A stretch of DNA of 64,000 nt from Saccharopolyspora spinosa NRRL 18395 (GCF_000194155.1 NZ_GL877879.1:1433568-1497567); one strand, 5' to 3'. Numbered from the stretch's first letter, positions 16,455 through 25,869 are shown. Notes: generated by a model not told the origin, from the letters alone. Translations and numbers: made by a program.

Positions 16455-17272
16455 ACGGACTCCCCTCCATAAGGAATCGGGGCGGTGTTCTGCTGACCCT
16501 TCGGGACCGGGGCAGCAGGGGTCTGCACGGTGTCCGAGGTGTCGCCACCCGGATCCGCGAACCGCGCGGTTGGTACGTGCGTGGTGCAGGCCGCATCACC
16601 ATTCGCGATGGTGGCCAGCCGCTGCACATGGGTGCCGAGGACTTCGGCGAACGCCGCCGTCTCGGCCTCGCACAGCTGCGGGAAGTCCGCAGCGACGTGC
16701 GCCACCGGGCAGTGGTGTTGGCAGAGCTGCTCGCCGCTGCCGACGCTTCGTGTCGAGGCAGCGTAGCCCTCCCTGGTGAGCGCGTCGGCGAGGACCTCCG
16801 CGCGCTTCGCCGGGTCGGTCGCGGCCGCCAGCACCTCCCGGTGGTTGGCCACCAGTGCGGCCATCCGCCGGTCAGCGAACTCGCGGACCGCCTGCTCCCC
16901 TTCGTGCTCGGCGATGAACCGCAGCGCCGCCACCGCCAGGTCGTCGTAGGCGTGCCCGAACCGCGCCCGGCCCACTTCCGTGAGCAGGAACAGCTTCGCG
17001 GGTCGGCCACGACCGCGACGGCCCCGCGCGGAGGCTTCCCGGGTGTAGGCCTCGCCCTCGGCGACCAGCACATCGAGGTGCCGGCGCACCGCGGTGGGGC
17101 TCAGCCCGAGTTCGTCGGCCACCGCCGCAGCGGTGATCGGCCCCCGTTCCAGCAGCAACCGCGCAACCGCGTGCCGGGTGCGTCCGTCGCCGTGCGAGGC
17201 AGCACCCTGCTGGGCCACGTGGCCCTCGGTGCCAGCCACGTCGACAGGCGGAGGCGTCCCGACGTTTTTCAC
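16451..17272 (-). CDS. sufR: SufR, Fe-S-sensing repressor of the suf operon
   Basis: A 273-aa regulator. The N-terminal winged HTH covers about residues 35-110 (GPITAAAVADELGLSPTAVRRH, then ARGRRGRGRPAKLFLLTEVGR). The cluster-binding C-terminal region contains CQHHCPVAHVA followed by QLCEAE, the SufR cysteine pattern. SufR holds a 4Fe-4S cluster and represses suf when clusters suffice. I place the start at GTG 17272: TAACAT lies 7 nt upstream, so the mRNA is probably leaderless. It is the first gene of the operon and divergent from mptB; autoregulation is expected. Confidence 0.9.
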   Translation of the reverse strand: MKNVGTPPPVDVAGTEGHVAQQGAASHGDGRTRHAVARLLLERGPITAAAVADELGLSPTAVRRHLDVLVAEGEAYTREASARGRRGRGRPAKLFLLTEVGRARFGHAYDDLAVAALRFIAEHEGEQAVREFADRRMAALVANHREVLAAATDPAKRAEVLADALTREGYAASTRSVGSGEQLCQHHCPVAHVAADFPQLCEAETAAFAEVLGTHVQRLATIANGDAACTTHVPTARFADPGGDTSDTVQTPAAPVPKGQQNTAPIPYGGESV

Positions 17273-17357
17273 AACACGAATGTTACCTATTTCGTCCCGC
17301 GGCACCAGAGCGCGGGGCGGCCGCGTGAGCTGACTCACGCGATTACCCTTCGTCGTC

Positions 17358-18926
17358 GTGGCGGCAGTCGAATCGAAAGACCCAGCACCCGCAGGTCCCG
17401 ACCCTGGTCCTGCGGAACCGAAGCCCCTGGACCGCACCGAGCGGCGGCAGCTCGACGTCGTCCGCCGGTTCGGCACCACCGGCTCGCTGGTGCTCGCGGT
17501 GGGCGCGATCGGCGCCGGGGCCGCCCCGGTGGACAACCCGCTGTCCGGGGCCCGCCTGATAGGTCTGCCCGTCCGGATCCCGACCGTCGCGATGGCCAGC
17601 TGCTGGCTGGGCATGCTGATGATCGTCATCGCCTGGCTGTGGCTGGGAAAGCTCTGCTGGCCGGGCCGCGGCCGGATGCTGTCGGTCACCCAGCTGGCCC
17701 GCACGCTGGCGATGTGGGCGCTGCCGCTGGCCCTGGCCCCGCCGCTGTTCAGCACCGACATGTACAGCTACCTCGCGCAGAGCGAGGTGGCCGCCCGCGG
17801 CTTCAACCCGTACGTGCTGGGCTCGGCCGCCGCGCTGGGCGTCGACCACCCGTTCACCGCCAACGTGCCGAACATCTGGCGCGACACCCCGTCGCCGTAC
17901 GGGCCGCTGTTCCTGATGTTCGGCCAGGTGATCTCCCGGATCGTCGGCGACAACGTGGTGTTCGGGGTGCTGGTGTGGCGCGCGGTGATGCTGTGCGGGC
18001 TGGCGCTGGCGATCTGGGCGATCCCCCGGCTGGCGCGCCGCTGCGGGGTGCACCCGGCAGCGGCGCTGTGGCTCGGCGCGGCCAACCCGATCGTGCTGTT
18101 CCACGTGGTCAGCGGCATGCACAACGAGGCGCTGATGGTCGGCATCATGCTGGCCGCCATCGAGCTGGGGCTGCGCTACCAGACCGTGCCGGGCACCATC
18201 GCCGCCGGCGTGCTGCTGACCATCGCCGGGGCGATCAAGCCGCCCGGCTGGATCGCGCTCGGCTTCTTCGGGATCTACCTGGTGCTGCGACGCGGCGGCC
18301 GGTTCCGCGACTTGGTGCGGGTCGCGGCGCTGCTGGCGGCGGTGTTCCTGGCCACCATGACGGTCATCACGGTGGCCAGCGGCTGGGGGCTCGGCTGGAT
18401 CGACACCTTCGACGTGCCCAACCGGGTCAAGACGTTCATGGCGCCTCTGACCGCGTTCGGCATGACCGGCGGCGGCCTGAGCACCCTGCTGGGGCTGGGC
18501 AACCAGACCGACGCGATGCTGGTCATCACCAAGATCATCGGATACCTGATCGTCGCCGCCGGCTGCCTGCGGATGCTGTGGCTGTCCTTCCGCGGCCGCA
18601 TCGAACCGCTGGCCGCGATGGGCATCACGTTCCTCACGCTCGCGCTGGCCGTGCCGGTGCTGTGGCCCTGGTACCTGCTGTGGTCGGTGGTGCCGCTGGC
18701 GCTGTCCACCAACAGCAACCGGTTCCGCATCACCGCGACCGCGATCTGCGCCGCGGTGTCGCTGCTGGTGCCGCCGACCGGGGCGGGTTTCGTGCTGCGC
18801 GCCTACCAGATCCCGTTCGCGGTGATCGCCGCCGCGATCGCCTTCGCGATCACGCTCTGGCTGGTGCGCGGCAAGGTCCCGGGCCTGCTGCCGACCCGCG
18901 GCGGTGTTCGGCCGGTCACGCAATAG
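17358..18926 (+). CDS. mptB: Alpha-(1->6)-mannopyranosyltransferase MptB (GT-C fold)
   Basis: A 522-aa polytopic membrane protein with about 12-13 hydrophobic segments. The GT-C acidic motif is in the first extracytoplasmic loop (FSTDMYSYLAQ, about residues 133-143). MptB extends the alpha-1,6-mannan core of lipomannan/lipoarabinomannan-type glycolipids using polyprenyl-phosphomannose. The neighbourhood (suf operon on one side, ABC pair on the other) is the mycobacterial Rv1459c context. Start GTG at 17358. The Pro-rich N-terminal 25 residues are cytoplasmic. Confidence 0.9.
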   Translation: MAAVESKDPAPAGPDPGPAEPKPLDRTERRQLDVVRRFGTTGSLVLAVGAIGAGAAPVDNPLSGARLIGLPVRIPTVAMASCWLGMLMIVIAWLWLGKLCWPGRGRMLSVTQLARTLAMWALPLALAPPLFSTDMYSYLAQSEVAARGFNPYVLGSAAALGVDHPFTANVPNIWRDTPSPYGPLFLMFGQVISRIVGDNVVFGVLVWRAVMLCGLALAIWAIPRLARRCGVHPAAALWLGAANPIVLFHVVSGMHNEALMVGIMLAAIELGLRYQTVPGTIAAGVLLTIAGAIKPPGWIALGFFGIYLVLRRGGRFRDLVRVAALLAAVFLATMTVITVASGWGLGWIDTFDVPNRVKTFMAPLTAFGMTGGGLSTLLGLGNQTDAMLVITKIIGYLIVAAGCLRMLWLSFRGRIEPLAAMGITFLTLALAVPVLWPWYLLWSVVPLALSTNSNRFRITATAICAAVSLLVPPTGAGFVLRAYQIPFAVIAAAIAFAITLWLVRGKVPGLLPTRGGVRPVTQ

Positions 18927-18937
18927 GCTTGGATGTC

Positions 18938-19873
18938 GTGAGCAACGCCGACAACCCGGCCGTCCGGTTGCGGGGGCTGAAGAAGCGCTTCGGCGACACC
19001 GTCGCCGTTGCCGGACTCGACCTGTGCCTGCCGCGCGGCAGCGTCCTGGCGCTGCTCGGGCCCAACGGCGCGGGCAAGACCACCACCGTCGAGATCTGCG
19101 AGGGCTTCCAACGCCCGGACGACGGCGAAGTGCGCGTGCTCGGGCTGGACCCACGCACCCAGTCCGAGGCGTTACGGCCCCGGATCGGCGTCATGCCGCA
19201 GGGCGGCGGCGCCTACCCAGGCGTGCGCGCCGACGAGATGCTGAACCTGATCGCCTCCTGCGCCGCCGACCCGCTGGACCCTGCGTGGCTGCTGGACGTG
19301 CTCGGCTTGGAGGGCGCCCGCCGCACCCCCTACAAGCGGCTCTCCGGCGGCCAGCAGCAGCGCCTGTCGCTGGCCTGCGCCCTGATCGGCCGCCCCGAGC
19401 TGGTGTTCCTCGACGAGCCCACCGCAGGACTGGACCCGCAGGCGCGGCGGCTGGTCTGGGACCTGGTCGGCGCGCTGCGCCGCGACGGGGTGAGCGTGCT
19501 GCTGACGACCCACCTGATGGACGAGGCCGAGGCGCTGGCCGACCGGGTGGTGATCGTCGACCACGGCCGAGCGGTCGCCGAGGGCACCGCGGCGGAGCTC
19601 ACCGAACCCGAGGACGGCAGGCAGGAACTCCGGTTCCGCTCCCAGCCCGGGCTGGACCTGAAGCTGCTGCTGGCCGCGCTGCCGGAGGGCTGCGAGGCCA
19701 CCGAGTTGCGCCCCGGCGACTACGTGGTGCGCGGCGTGGTCGACCCGCAGGTGGTGTCGACCGTGACCGCCTGGTGCGCCCAGCACGGCGTGCTCGCGCA
19801 GGAACTCCGGGTCAGCCGCCGCAGCCTGGAGGACGTGTTCCTGGAATTGACCGGACGGGAGCTGCGATCGTGA
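18938..19873 (+). CDS. ABC transporter ATP-binding protein
   Basis: A 311-aa DrrA-type ATPase. Walker A is GPNGAGKTT (about residue 40), the signature LSGGQQQR, Walker B LVFLDEPTAGLD and the H-loop TTHLMDEAE, so the catalytic set is complete. The C-terminal extension resembles other ABC-2 exporters. A TAGGCT -10 box ends 7 nt before the GTG at 18938, suggesting a leaderless mRNA. The permease follows with a GTGA overlap. It corresponds in position to mycobacterial Rv1458c; the substrate is unknown, possibly lipid or drug export. Confidence 0.9.
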   Translation: MSNADNPAVRLRGLKKRFGDTVAVAGLDLCLPRGSVLALLGPNGAGKTTTVEICEGFQRPDDGEVRVLGLDPRTQSEALRPRIGVMPQGGGAYPGVRADEMLNLIASCAADPLDPAWLLDVLGLEGARRTPYKRLSGGQQQRLSLACALIGRPELVFLDEPTAGLDPQARRLVWDLVGALRRDGVSVLLTTHLMDEAEALADRVVIVDHGRAVAEGTAAELTEPEDGRQELRFRSQPGLDLKLLLAALPEGCEATELRPGDYVVRGVVDPQVVSTVTAWCAQHGVLAQELRVSRRSLEDVFLELTGRELRS

Positions 19874-20679
19874 ACGCCGAGACCAACGCTCCCGCCCAGC
19901 TCGGCGCCCAGTTCCCGCCGGGCACGTTCGCGCCGAAGCCCGGCCGCGGCGGCGCGGGCCGGATGCTGGCCGCGCAGACCAAGGTTGAGGCGCTGCTGAT
20001 CATCCGGCACGGCGAGCAGGCGCTGCTGACGCTGATCATCCCGCTGGCGCTGCTGATCGGGCTGAGCACGCTGCACATCGGCACCCTGCCGGAGCCGCGG
20101 GTGAACTCGGTGATGCCGCGCATCCTGGCGTTGGCGGTGATGTCCACGGCGTTCACCGGGCAGGCCATCGCGCTCGGCTTCGACCGCCGCTACGGCGTGC
20201 TCAAGCGGCTGTCCGCGACGGCGCTGCCGCGCTGGACGCTGGTGTCCGGTCGAGTCCTGGCGACGCTGCTGGTCGTCGCTCTGCAGGCGGTCGTGCTGGG
20301 CGTCGCCGCGGCGCCGCTGGGCTGGTCGCCCGCGCTCGCCGGGCTGCTGCCCGCCATCCCGCTGCTGGTGCTGGGCACGCTCGCCTTCGGCGCGGCCGGG
20401 GTGCTGGTCGGTGGCTCGTTGCGGGCCGAGATCGTGCTCGCGCTGGCCAACGCGATCTGGTTCGTGCTGCTGCTCGCCGGTGGGTTGGCGCTGCCTGCGA
20501 GCGAGCTGCCCGGCCCGGTCGCTGCGGTCGCCGGCTTCCTGCCGTCCGGTGCCCTCGCGGAGGCATTGGACGCGGTGCTGGTCAACGGCACCCTGCCCGG
20601 CGTGCAGCCGGTCGCGGTGCTCGTGGCATGGGGCGCGGTGTGCGGCGCGGTGGCGATCCGGACCACCCGGCTGACCTGA
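19870..20679 (+). CDS. ABC-2 type transporter permease
   Basis: A 269-aa protein with six predicted membrane helices after a cytoplasmic Pro/Gly-rich N-terminus. The ABC-2 pattern is a hydrophobic helix (ALLTLIIPLALLIG), then the cytoplasmic YGVLKRLSATALPRW coupling segment, then four more helices. The GTG at 19870 overlaps the ATPase stop, so the two are co-translated. It forms an exporter with the preceding ATPase. Confidence 0.88.
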   Translation: MNAETNAPAQLGAQFPPGTFAPKPGRGGAGRMLAAQTKVEALLIIRHGEQALLTLIIPLALLIGLSTLHIGTLPEPRVNSVMPRILALAVMSTAFTGQAIALGFDRRYGVLKRLSATALPRWTLVSGRVLATLLVVALQAVVLGVAAAPLGWSPALAGLLPAIPLLVLGTLAFGAAGVLVGGSLRAEIVLALANAIWFVLLLAGGLALPASELPGPVAAVAGFLPSGALAEALDAVLVNGTLPGVQPVAVLVAWGAVCGAVAIRTTRLT

Positions 20680-20749
20680 CCCGGGACTGCGGACAAAGCG
20701 CCGGAACGCAAGCCACTCTCACCGGCACCGCGTTGTCAAGCCCCTGCGG

Positions 20750-20778
20750 GTGGACGGTTTTCGGCGGCGTCCTACCAT
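20750..20778 (+). promoter_or_regulatory. Leaderless promoter of ctaA
   Basis: GTGGAC, a 17-bp spacer, then TACCAT with 7 nt to the GTG start of ctaA. This is a well-spaced housekeeping-type promoter that would start transcription at the initiation codon. Confidence 0.6.
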
Positions 20779-20785
20779 CGAGTCC

Positions 20786-21748
20786 GTGCCCACGGCCTCG
20801 ATGACTTCCCGGATCTCCCACCCGTCGCCGCGCCTTGTGCGCGGTCTGGCAATCGCGGTGCTGGTGACGCAGGCGCTGATCTCGGTGACCGGCGTGATCG
20901 TCCGGGTGACCGGTTCCGGGCTCGGCTGCCCCACCTGGCCACAGTGCTTCCCAGGCAGCATGGTGCCCGTCGAGCACCCCGAGGTAGCGACCCTCCACCA
21001 GGTGATCGAGTTCGGCAACCGGCTGCTGACCGGCGTGATCGGGTTCATCGCGCTGGCCTGCCTACTGGCCGCATGGCGGTGCCTGCCCTACCGGAAGCGG
21101 CTGATCCGGCTGGCGCTGATCATGCCGCTGGGCGTGATCGCGCAGGCGATCATCGGCGGCATGACGGTGCGCGTCAACCTGGCCTGGTGGAGCGTGTCGA
21201 TGCACTTCACGGCCTCGGCGGTGCTCATCTGGCTGGCCACGATCCTGGTCAAGGCGACCACCGAGGGCGACCGCGAACCGGTCGGCGTGGTGCCGCCGCC
21301 GATGCGCAAGCTGCTGGCCGCCCTGGTCGTGGTCACCGCGGCCGTGCTGGTCCTCGGCACCCTGGTCACCGCCTCCGGCCCGCACGCCGGCGACCCGGAC
21401 ACCCCGCGGCTGGACCTCCCGGTACCGACGATGGTGCAGGCCCACGGCCTGCTGGTGATGGCGTACGTACTGCTGCTCGCGGTGTTCGGCGTGTGGCTGC
21501 GCAGCGCCCGCCCGACCAAGGCGCTGCTGAAGACCTACGGCGCGGCGTGTGTGCTCGTGCTGGTGCAGGGCGGGATCGGCTCCGTGCAGTACTACCTCGG
21601 CGTCCCCGAGACGATGGTGGTCCTGCACGTGCTGGCGGCAACGCTGGTGATCATCGTGACCGCGATGCTCTGGTGTGAATCCCGCTACCGCGGGCCGCTG
21701 CCGGAGCCGACGCCCGAAGCCACGGCCAAGGAATCCGTCGCCGCCTGA
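20786..21748 (+). CDS. ctaA: Heme A synthase CtaA (COX15/CtaA family)
   Basis: A 320-aa membrane protein with eight hydrophobic segments that oxidises heme O to heme A for aa3-type cytochrome oxidase. The four heme-ligand histidines are visible: TLHQVIEFGNR, SMHFTAS, VQAHGLLVM and VLHVLAATL. The first extracellular loop has the Cys pair GLGCPTWPQCF. The start GTG at 20786 is set by the promoter spacing. Its partner ctaB lies 7 kb away, beyond an accessory block. Confidence 0.93.
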   Translation: MPTASMTSRISHPSPRLVRGLAIAVLVTQALISVTGVIVRVTGSGLGCPTWPQCFPGSMVPVEHPEVATLHQVIEFGNRLLTGVIGFIALACLLAAWRCLPYRKRLIRLALIMPLGVIAQAIIGGMTVRVNLAWWSVSMHFTASAVLIWLATILVKATTEGDREPVGVVPPPMRKLLAALVVVTAAVLVLGTLVTASGPHAGDPDTPRLDLPVPTMVQAHGLLVMAYVLLLAVFGVWLRSARPTKALLKTYGAACVLVLVQGGIGSVQYYLGVPETMVVLHVLAATLVIIVTAMLWCESRYRGPLPEPTPEATAKESVAA

Positions 21749-21760
21749 ACCCGCCGGACC

Positions 21761-22393
21761 TCAGCCGAGGATGCCGCGCTCGTAGGCGGCCGCGACCGCC
21801 GCGGCCCGGTCGTTGACCCCCAACTTGTCGTAGAGGTGGGTCAGGTGGGTCTTGACCGTCGCCTCGCTGACGAACAGGGCCGCGGCGATCTCGCGATTGG
21901 ACCTGCCCTTGGCCACCAACCCCACGACCTCGCGCTCCCGCCCGCTCAACGGCTGCTCACCGGGCGTTCGCACGCGAGACACCAGGCGCGAGGCCACCGC
22001 CGGTGAGAGCACCGTCCGACCCGCCGCGGCCGCCCACACCCCGGCGAACAACTCATCGCGCAGCGCGTCCTTGAGCAGGTAGCCGGTGGCACCCGCCTCG
22101 ATCGCGGCGAGGGTGTCGGAATCCGTGTCGTAGGTGGTGAGCACCAGCACCTTGCACCGGCAACCTCGCCGAACCAGCTCGGCGATCGCCGCCACCCCGC
22201 CACCGCCGGGCATCCGCAGGTCCATCAGGACCACGTCGGGATCCAGCTCCGCAGCCAGCGCGACCGCCGACGGCCCGTCGGCGGCCTCCCCCAAGACCTC
22301 GATGCCGGGCACCGAACCGAACATCCCACGCAAGCCGTCGCGCACGACGGGATGGTCGTCGACGATCAGCAACGTAATGACGCGGTCAGACAT
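21761..22393 (-). CDS. NarL/LuxR family response regulator
   Basis: A 210-aa two-component regulator. The receiver domain has the phosphoacceptor Asp in DPDVVLMDLRMPGGGG (about residue 57) and the conserved Lys in YLLKDALRDEL. The C-terminal LuxR HTH reads LSGREREVVGLVAKGRSNRE then EATVKTHLTHLYDKLGV. Its start overlaps the upstream kinase gene by 8 bp. It probably controls the ABC transporter genes just upstream (inference from order). Confidence 0.92.
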   Translation of the reverse strand: MSDRVITLLIVDDHPVVRDGLRGMFGSVPGIEVLGEAADGPSAVALAAELDPDVVLMDLRMPGGGGVAAIAELVRRGCRCKVLVLTTYDTDSDTLAAIEAGATGYLLKDALRDELFAGVWAAAAGRTVLSPAVASRLVSRVRTPGEQPLSGREREVVGLVAKGRSNREIAAALFVSEATVKTHLTHLYDKLGVNDRAAAVAAAYERGILG

Positions 22394-23621
22394 GGCGCAC
22401 CAACGGTACGCGCGCCGAAACCGCGGTCCCCCGCCCGGTTTCGGACTCGATCTCGAAGGTGCCCGCCACCCGCTCCGCGCGGGCGCGCATGCCCCCCAGC
22501 CCGAAACCCCCGGCGCGTTCCCGGACAGTCACGCGATGCGGGTCGAAACCGCAACCGTCGTCGCGCACGTCGACGCTCACCTCGTCGTCCATGAAGGACA
22601 AAGTCACCCCAACCCTGGTCGCACCGGCGTGCCGCTCGGCGTTTACCAGCGCCTCCTGCGCGATGCGCAGCAGCGTCGCCTCGATCTCCCCGTGCAGGGC
22701 CTCGACCACGCCGGTCACGGTGAAATCGGCCCGCACCCCGGCGGCGGCCGACCACTGCTCGACGATCTTCTGCAGCGCCGTGGGCAGCTCGTCGTGCTCC
22801 AGCGCGCTGGGCGACAGGTTTTGCACGGACCGGCGCGCTTCACCGAGACCGTGGCGCGCCAGGTCCGCCGCCCGCTCCACATGGCTGCGGGCCACCGCCG
22901 GATCACCGCTGTCCACCGACGCCTGCAACTGCGTGACGATCCCGGCCAGGCTCTGCGCGATCGTGTCGTGGATCTCGGCGGCCAGCCGCCGGCGTTCGTC
23001 GTTGATCCCCGCTTCCCGCGCCTGCACCAGCAGTTGCGCGTGCAGCGCCGCGTTCTCCTCGTGAGCCCGCCGCAGCTGGGCGTTGGTCTGCTGGAGCTCG
23101 TCGATCATCGCCGCCTCGATCCTGGCGTTCTCGGTCCGCTGCATCTCCAGACGCCGGAAGAACAGCACGAGGCCGCCGTTAAGCGCGAACAGCACCGGCA
23201 GCGCGAACCAGCTCACCGCACTGGCCGGCGGGAGCCCACCCGACTGGGAGCCCGCCATGATCAACGCGGTGGCCAGCATCCCGGCGATCCCCACGCGCGG
23301 CGACAGCAGCCGCCCGGCGTCGAAGTAGCCGACCACCGCGTAGATCGCGAAGAACGGGTTGAGCCAGGTGAGCGCGAACGCGAGCACCCACCGCACCGTG
23401 AAGTAGACCCGGCCGAGCACACCCTTCGCGGGCTCGGCCGGTCGCACCTTCTCCCACCACAGCTGCAAGGCGAACGCCGCCAGGACCAACGCGGCCGAAG
23501 CCCGCGCTTCCCCGCCCGTCATCAACGCGTCCGCAGTGATGGCCGAAACGAGCGCTCCGGTGCCCAGCAGCGCGTACGGCGCCCACCGGTCCAGCCAATC
23601 CCTCCGCTCGGCCACCGTCAC
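22386..23621 (-). CDS. Sensor histidine kinase (HisKA_3 type)
   Basis: A 411-aa NarX/DesK-like kinase. About five or six N-terminal membrane helices (residues 12-165) are followed by a coiled coil (RRLEMQRTENARIEAAMIDE). Next come the HisKA_3 dimerisation box with the phospho-His (RRRLAAEIHDTIAQSLAG, about residue 225) and the HATPase domain (EALVNAERHAG, DDGCGFDPH, GGFGLGGMRARAE). It overlaps its response regulator by 8 bp. The sensor region is almost all membrane, as in kinases that sense envelope stress. Confidence 0.92.
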   Translation of the reverse strand: MTVAERRDWLDRWAPYALLGTGALVSAITADALMTGGEARASAALVLAAFALQLWWEKVRPAEPAKGVLGRVYFTVRWVLAFALTWLNPFFAIYAVVGYFDAGRLLSPRVGIAGMLATALIMAGSQSGGLPPASAVSWFALPVLFALNGGLVLFFRRLEMQRTENARIEAAMIDELQQTNAQLRRAHEENAALHAQLLVQAREAGINDERRRLAAEIHDTIAQSLAGIVTQLQASVDSGDPAVARSHVERAADLARHGLGEARRSVQNLSPSALEHDELPTALQKIVEQWSAAAGVRADFTVTGVVEALHGEIEATLLRIAQEALVNAERHAGATRVGVTLSFMDDEVSVDVRDDGCGFDPHRVTVRERAGGFGLGGMRARAERVAGTFEIESETGRGTAVSARVPLVRHV

Positions 23622-23653
23622 GCCCCCTCACCGGTCCGCCCGCTCACGCTCGA

Positions 23654-24397
23654 CTACTCCCACCGGAACCAGCGCACCGCCCCGGCCAGAACGGCGGTCC
23701 AAACCACCACGACCGCCAGGTGCGACCAGCTCGGCCAGCCTCCTCCGGCCGCCTCACCCAGCGCCAGCGACGCCGCCCCCAGGGGCGTCAACGAGACGAT
23801 GCGCTGCAGGAGGTCCGGCATCGCCTGCACCGGGATCCACACCCCCGCACTGAACATCATCATGATGAACGCCACCGAGCCGATCGCGCCCGCGGCCTTC
23901 GCGTTCCGCGCCACCGCGGACAGCGCGGCACCCAGCGCGAGCACGCTGAGCGCGGTGAGGACCATGATCAGGGCGTACCCGGCGAACTGGTCGGGCAAGG
24001 CGACGTCGAACGCGAGGCGACCAACGCCGATCGCCAGCACCGCCGAGCCCAGCATGGCGATGCCGTGCAGCCCGATCTGCGCGGCCAGCAGGGCGGTGGG
24101 CCGCAGCGGGGTGGTCGACATGCGGCGGAGGATGCCGCGCTCCCGGTAACCGGCCAGCACCGGCGGCATGGCCTGGACACCGGCCATGATCATGGCCATG
24201 AGCAGCGCCACCGGGACGTAGAGATCGATGACCCGCAGGCCGCCGTAGTTCGGGTTGGCCTCCCGGAAAGCCGGGATGAGGCCGAGGATCGTCAGCAGCG
24301 CGGTGGGCGCGACCGACATCCAGAACAGGTTCCCCGGCTCGCGGGCGAACAGCCTGGCCTCCGTCCGGAAGACGGCGATTGATGTTGATGCGGCCAC
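23654..24397 (-). CDS. ABC-2 type transporter permease
   Basis: A 247-aa permease with six predicted helices. The cytoplasmic coupling segment YRERGILRRMSTTPLRPTA follows the second helix, as in DrrB-like exporters. It follows its ATPase gene by 18 bp and precedes the kinase gene, so kinase, regulator and transporter are probably one unit. The substrate is not readable; drug, peptide or lipid export is likely for this class. Confidence 0.87.
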   Translation of the reverse strand: MAASTSIAVFRTEARLFAREPGNLFWMSVAPTALLTILGLIPAFREANPNYGGLRVIDLYVPVALLMAMIMAGVQAMPPVLAGYRERGILRRMSTTPLRPTALLAAQIGLHGIAMLGSAVLAIGVGRLAFDVALPDQFAGYALIMVLTALSVLALGAALSAVARNAKAAGAIGSVAFIMMMFSAGVWIPVQAMPDLLQRIVSLTPLGAASLALGEAAGGGWPSWSHLAVVVVWTAVLAGAVRWFRWE

Positions 24398-24415
24398 GTC
24401 AGGCGTCCTTTCCAG

Positions 24416-25279
24416 TCAGGTCGAGGAAGGCTGCGTCGTGTCGGTGACGCGCAGCTCGTGCGCGGTGATCCCCCGCCTGGCCAGCAGCGCGAGCACCGCG
24501 CTGACCGTGGTGTCCGTTCCGCTGATGACCAGCCGGGCGCCCTCGTGCCGGACCGATGCCACGTCCGGCACCATCGCCAGCTCGTCCTCGTCGACCGGTC
24601 CCGAGGGTACGAAGGAGATGACGGTGGGCGCGTCGGCGCGGCCGATGAGCGCGGCCGGGGAGTCGATCGCCACCACCCGGCCGCAGTCGAACACCGCGAC
24701 CCGGTCGCACAGCCGCTGGGCCTCCGCCAGCACGACGCTCCCGCCGCCCGCGCGCACGTCCTCGATCAGCCGCCAGGTGTCCCGCCGGGCCCTCGGGTCC
24801 AGGCCCGTGGTGAGCTCGTCGAGCACCACCACCTCGGGATTGCCGATCAGCGCCAGCGCGATGAACAGCCGCTGCTGCCGGCCCCCGGAGAGCCTGCCGA
24901 ACCGGGTCCCCAGATCCCCGGCCAGCCCGAGCCGCTCCGCGAGAACCCGCCAGTCCGCGGGTCGCCGGTAGAAAGCGGCGTAGAGCTCCAGCGCCTCACG
25001 CACGGTGATCTTGGGTTGCAGCTGGGATTCCTGCAGCTGCGCACCCAGAATCCGGGTGAGCTCGTCGCGGTCGGCTGCCGGGTCGAGCCCGGCGACGCGC
25101 ACCGTCCCCGCGTCGGGTGTCCGCAGGCCTTCGATGCATTCGACGGTGGTGGTCTTGCCCGCACCGTTGGGGCCGAGGATCCCGAAGATCTCGCCCTCTT
25201 CGACGGTGAAGCCCACACCGTCCACGACGGGTGTTCCGGCGTAGGACTTGCGCAGCCCGTCGACTTCGATGATCGCCAT
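24416..25279 (-). CDS. ABC transporter ATPase lacking the H-loop histidine
   Basis: A 287-aa ATPase. Walker A is GPNGAGKTT (about residue 38), the signature LSGGRQQR and Walker B VVVLDELTTGLDP. After the D-loop, where homologues read roughly TTHYMDEAE, this protein reads GSVVLAEAQRLCDRVAV, so the switch histidine and about four neighbours are absent with the frame intact. That residue normally supports ATP hydrolysis, so the exporter may be slow, defective or use another residue. The start is ATG at 25279 with a weak RBS (GAG). It is paired with the permease downstream. Confidence 0.85.
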   Translation of the reverse strand: MAIIEVDGLRKSYAGTPVVDGVGFTVEEGEIFGILGPNGAGKTTTVECIEGLRTPDAGTVRVAGLDPAADRDELTRILGAQLQESQLQPKITVREALELYAAFYRRPADWRVLAERLGLAGDLGTRFGRLSGGRQQRLFIALALIGNPEVVVLDELTTGLDPRARRDTWRLIEDVRAGGGSVVLAEAQRLCDRVAVFDCGRVVAIDSPAALIGRADAPTVISFVPSGPVDEDELAMVPDVASVRHEGARLVISGTDTTVSAVLALLARRGITAHELRVTDTTQPSST

Positions 25280-25374
25280 GCAGCGAGTCTCGCGGGAGGC
25301 CGCGCCGCGGGACATCGGCCGGCTCGCTCGAACCGGCATCAACCGATCGGCCGATGCCGCCATCCGCCGGCCGG

Positions 25375-25869
25375 TCAGAAACGCAGCTTGGGTTTGCCTT
25401 CGCGTTCCCAGCGGCGCCACAGCTCCGGCATCTCGCCGGACAGCCACTGGTAGAACTCGTTCACCGTGCGCAGGCGGCGGGCCCGTTCGCCCTGGCCGCT
25501 GAACATCCGCAGGCCGTGCGCGGTGAGCTCTTCCAGCGCGGTGACCCGCTCCATGCGCTGGCGCACCAGCGCCGGCCAGCGGTCCTCCTCCACCTGGTAC
25601 AGCGCCGCCTCGCGACCCTGCCGGGTCGTCTTGGAGATCACCCCGAGCCGCATCAGCAGCCGCACGTTCGTGCTGATCGATCCGGTGCTCGCGGCCAGCG
25701 CGTGGGACAGCTCCGCGGCGGTGCGCTCCGGCGGGTCGCAGACCAGCAGGAACGCCAGGATCCGACCGGCGATCAACGGCATGGCCTCGCTGGCCTCGAA
25801 GTGCGCCGCCATCTGCTCGATCCACTCCGACATGGCGGGCCGGTCGGTGCGCTGCAAGTAGTCTGACAC
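25375..25869 (-). CDS. GbsR/MarR family transcriptional regulator
   Basis: A 164-aa winged-HTH protein. The HTH is ERTAAELSHALAASTGSISTNVRLL (about residues 50-75), followed by the wing (GVISKTTRQGREAALYQV). The N-terminal AAHFEASEAMPLIAGRILAFLLV stretch is typical of the GbsR-like subgroup that regulates adjacent ABC exporters. GTG at 25869 has TTGGAG 5 nt upstream. It sits 95 bp before the ABC ATPase on the same strand and is the likely local regulator (inference). Confidence 0.87.
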   Translation of the reverse strand: MSDYLQRTDRPAMSEWIEQMAAHFEASEAMPLIAGRILAFLLVCDPPERTAAELSHALAASTGSISTNVRLLMRLGVISKTTRQGREAALYQVEEDRWPALVRQRMERVTALEELTAHGLRMFSGQGERARRLRTVNEFYQWLSGEMPELWRRWEREGKPKLRF

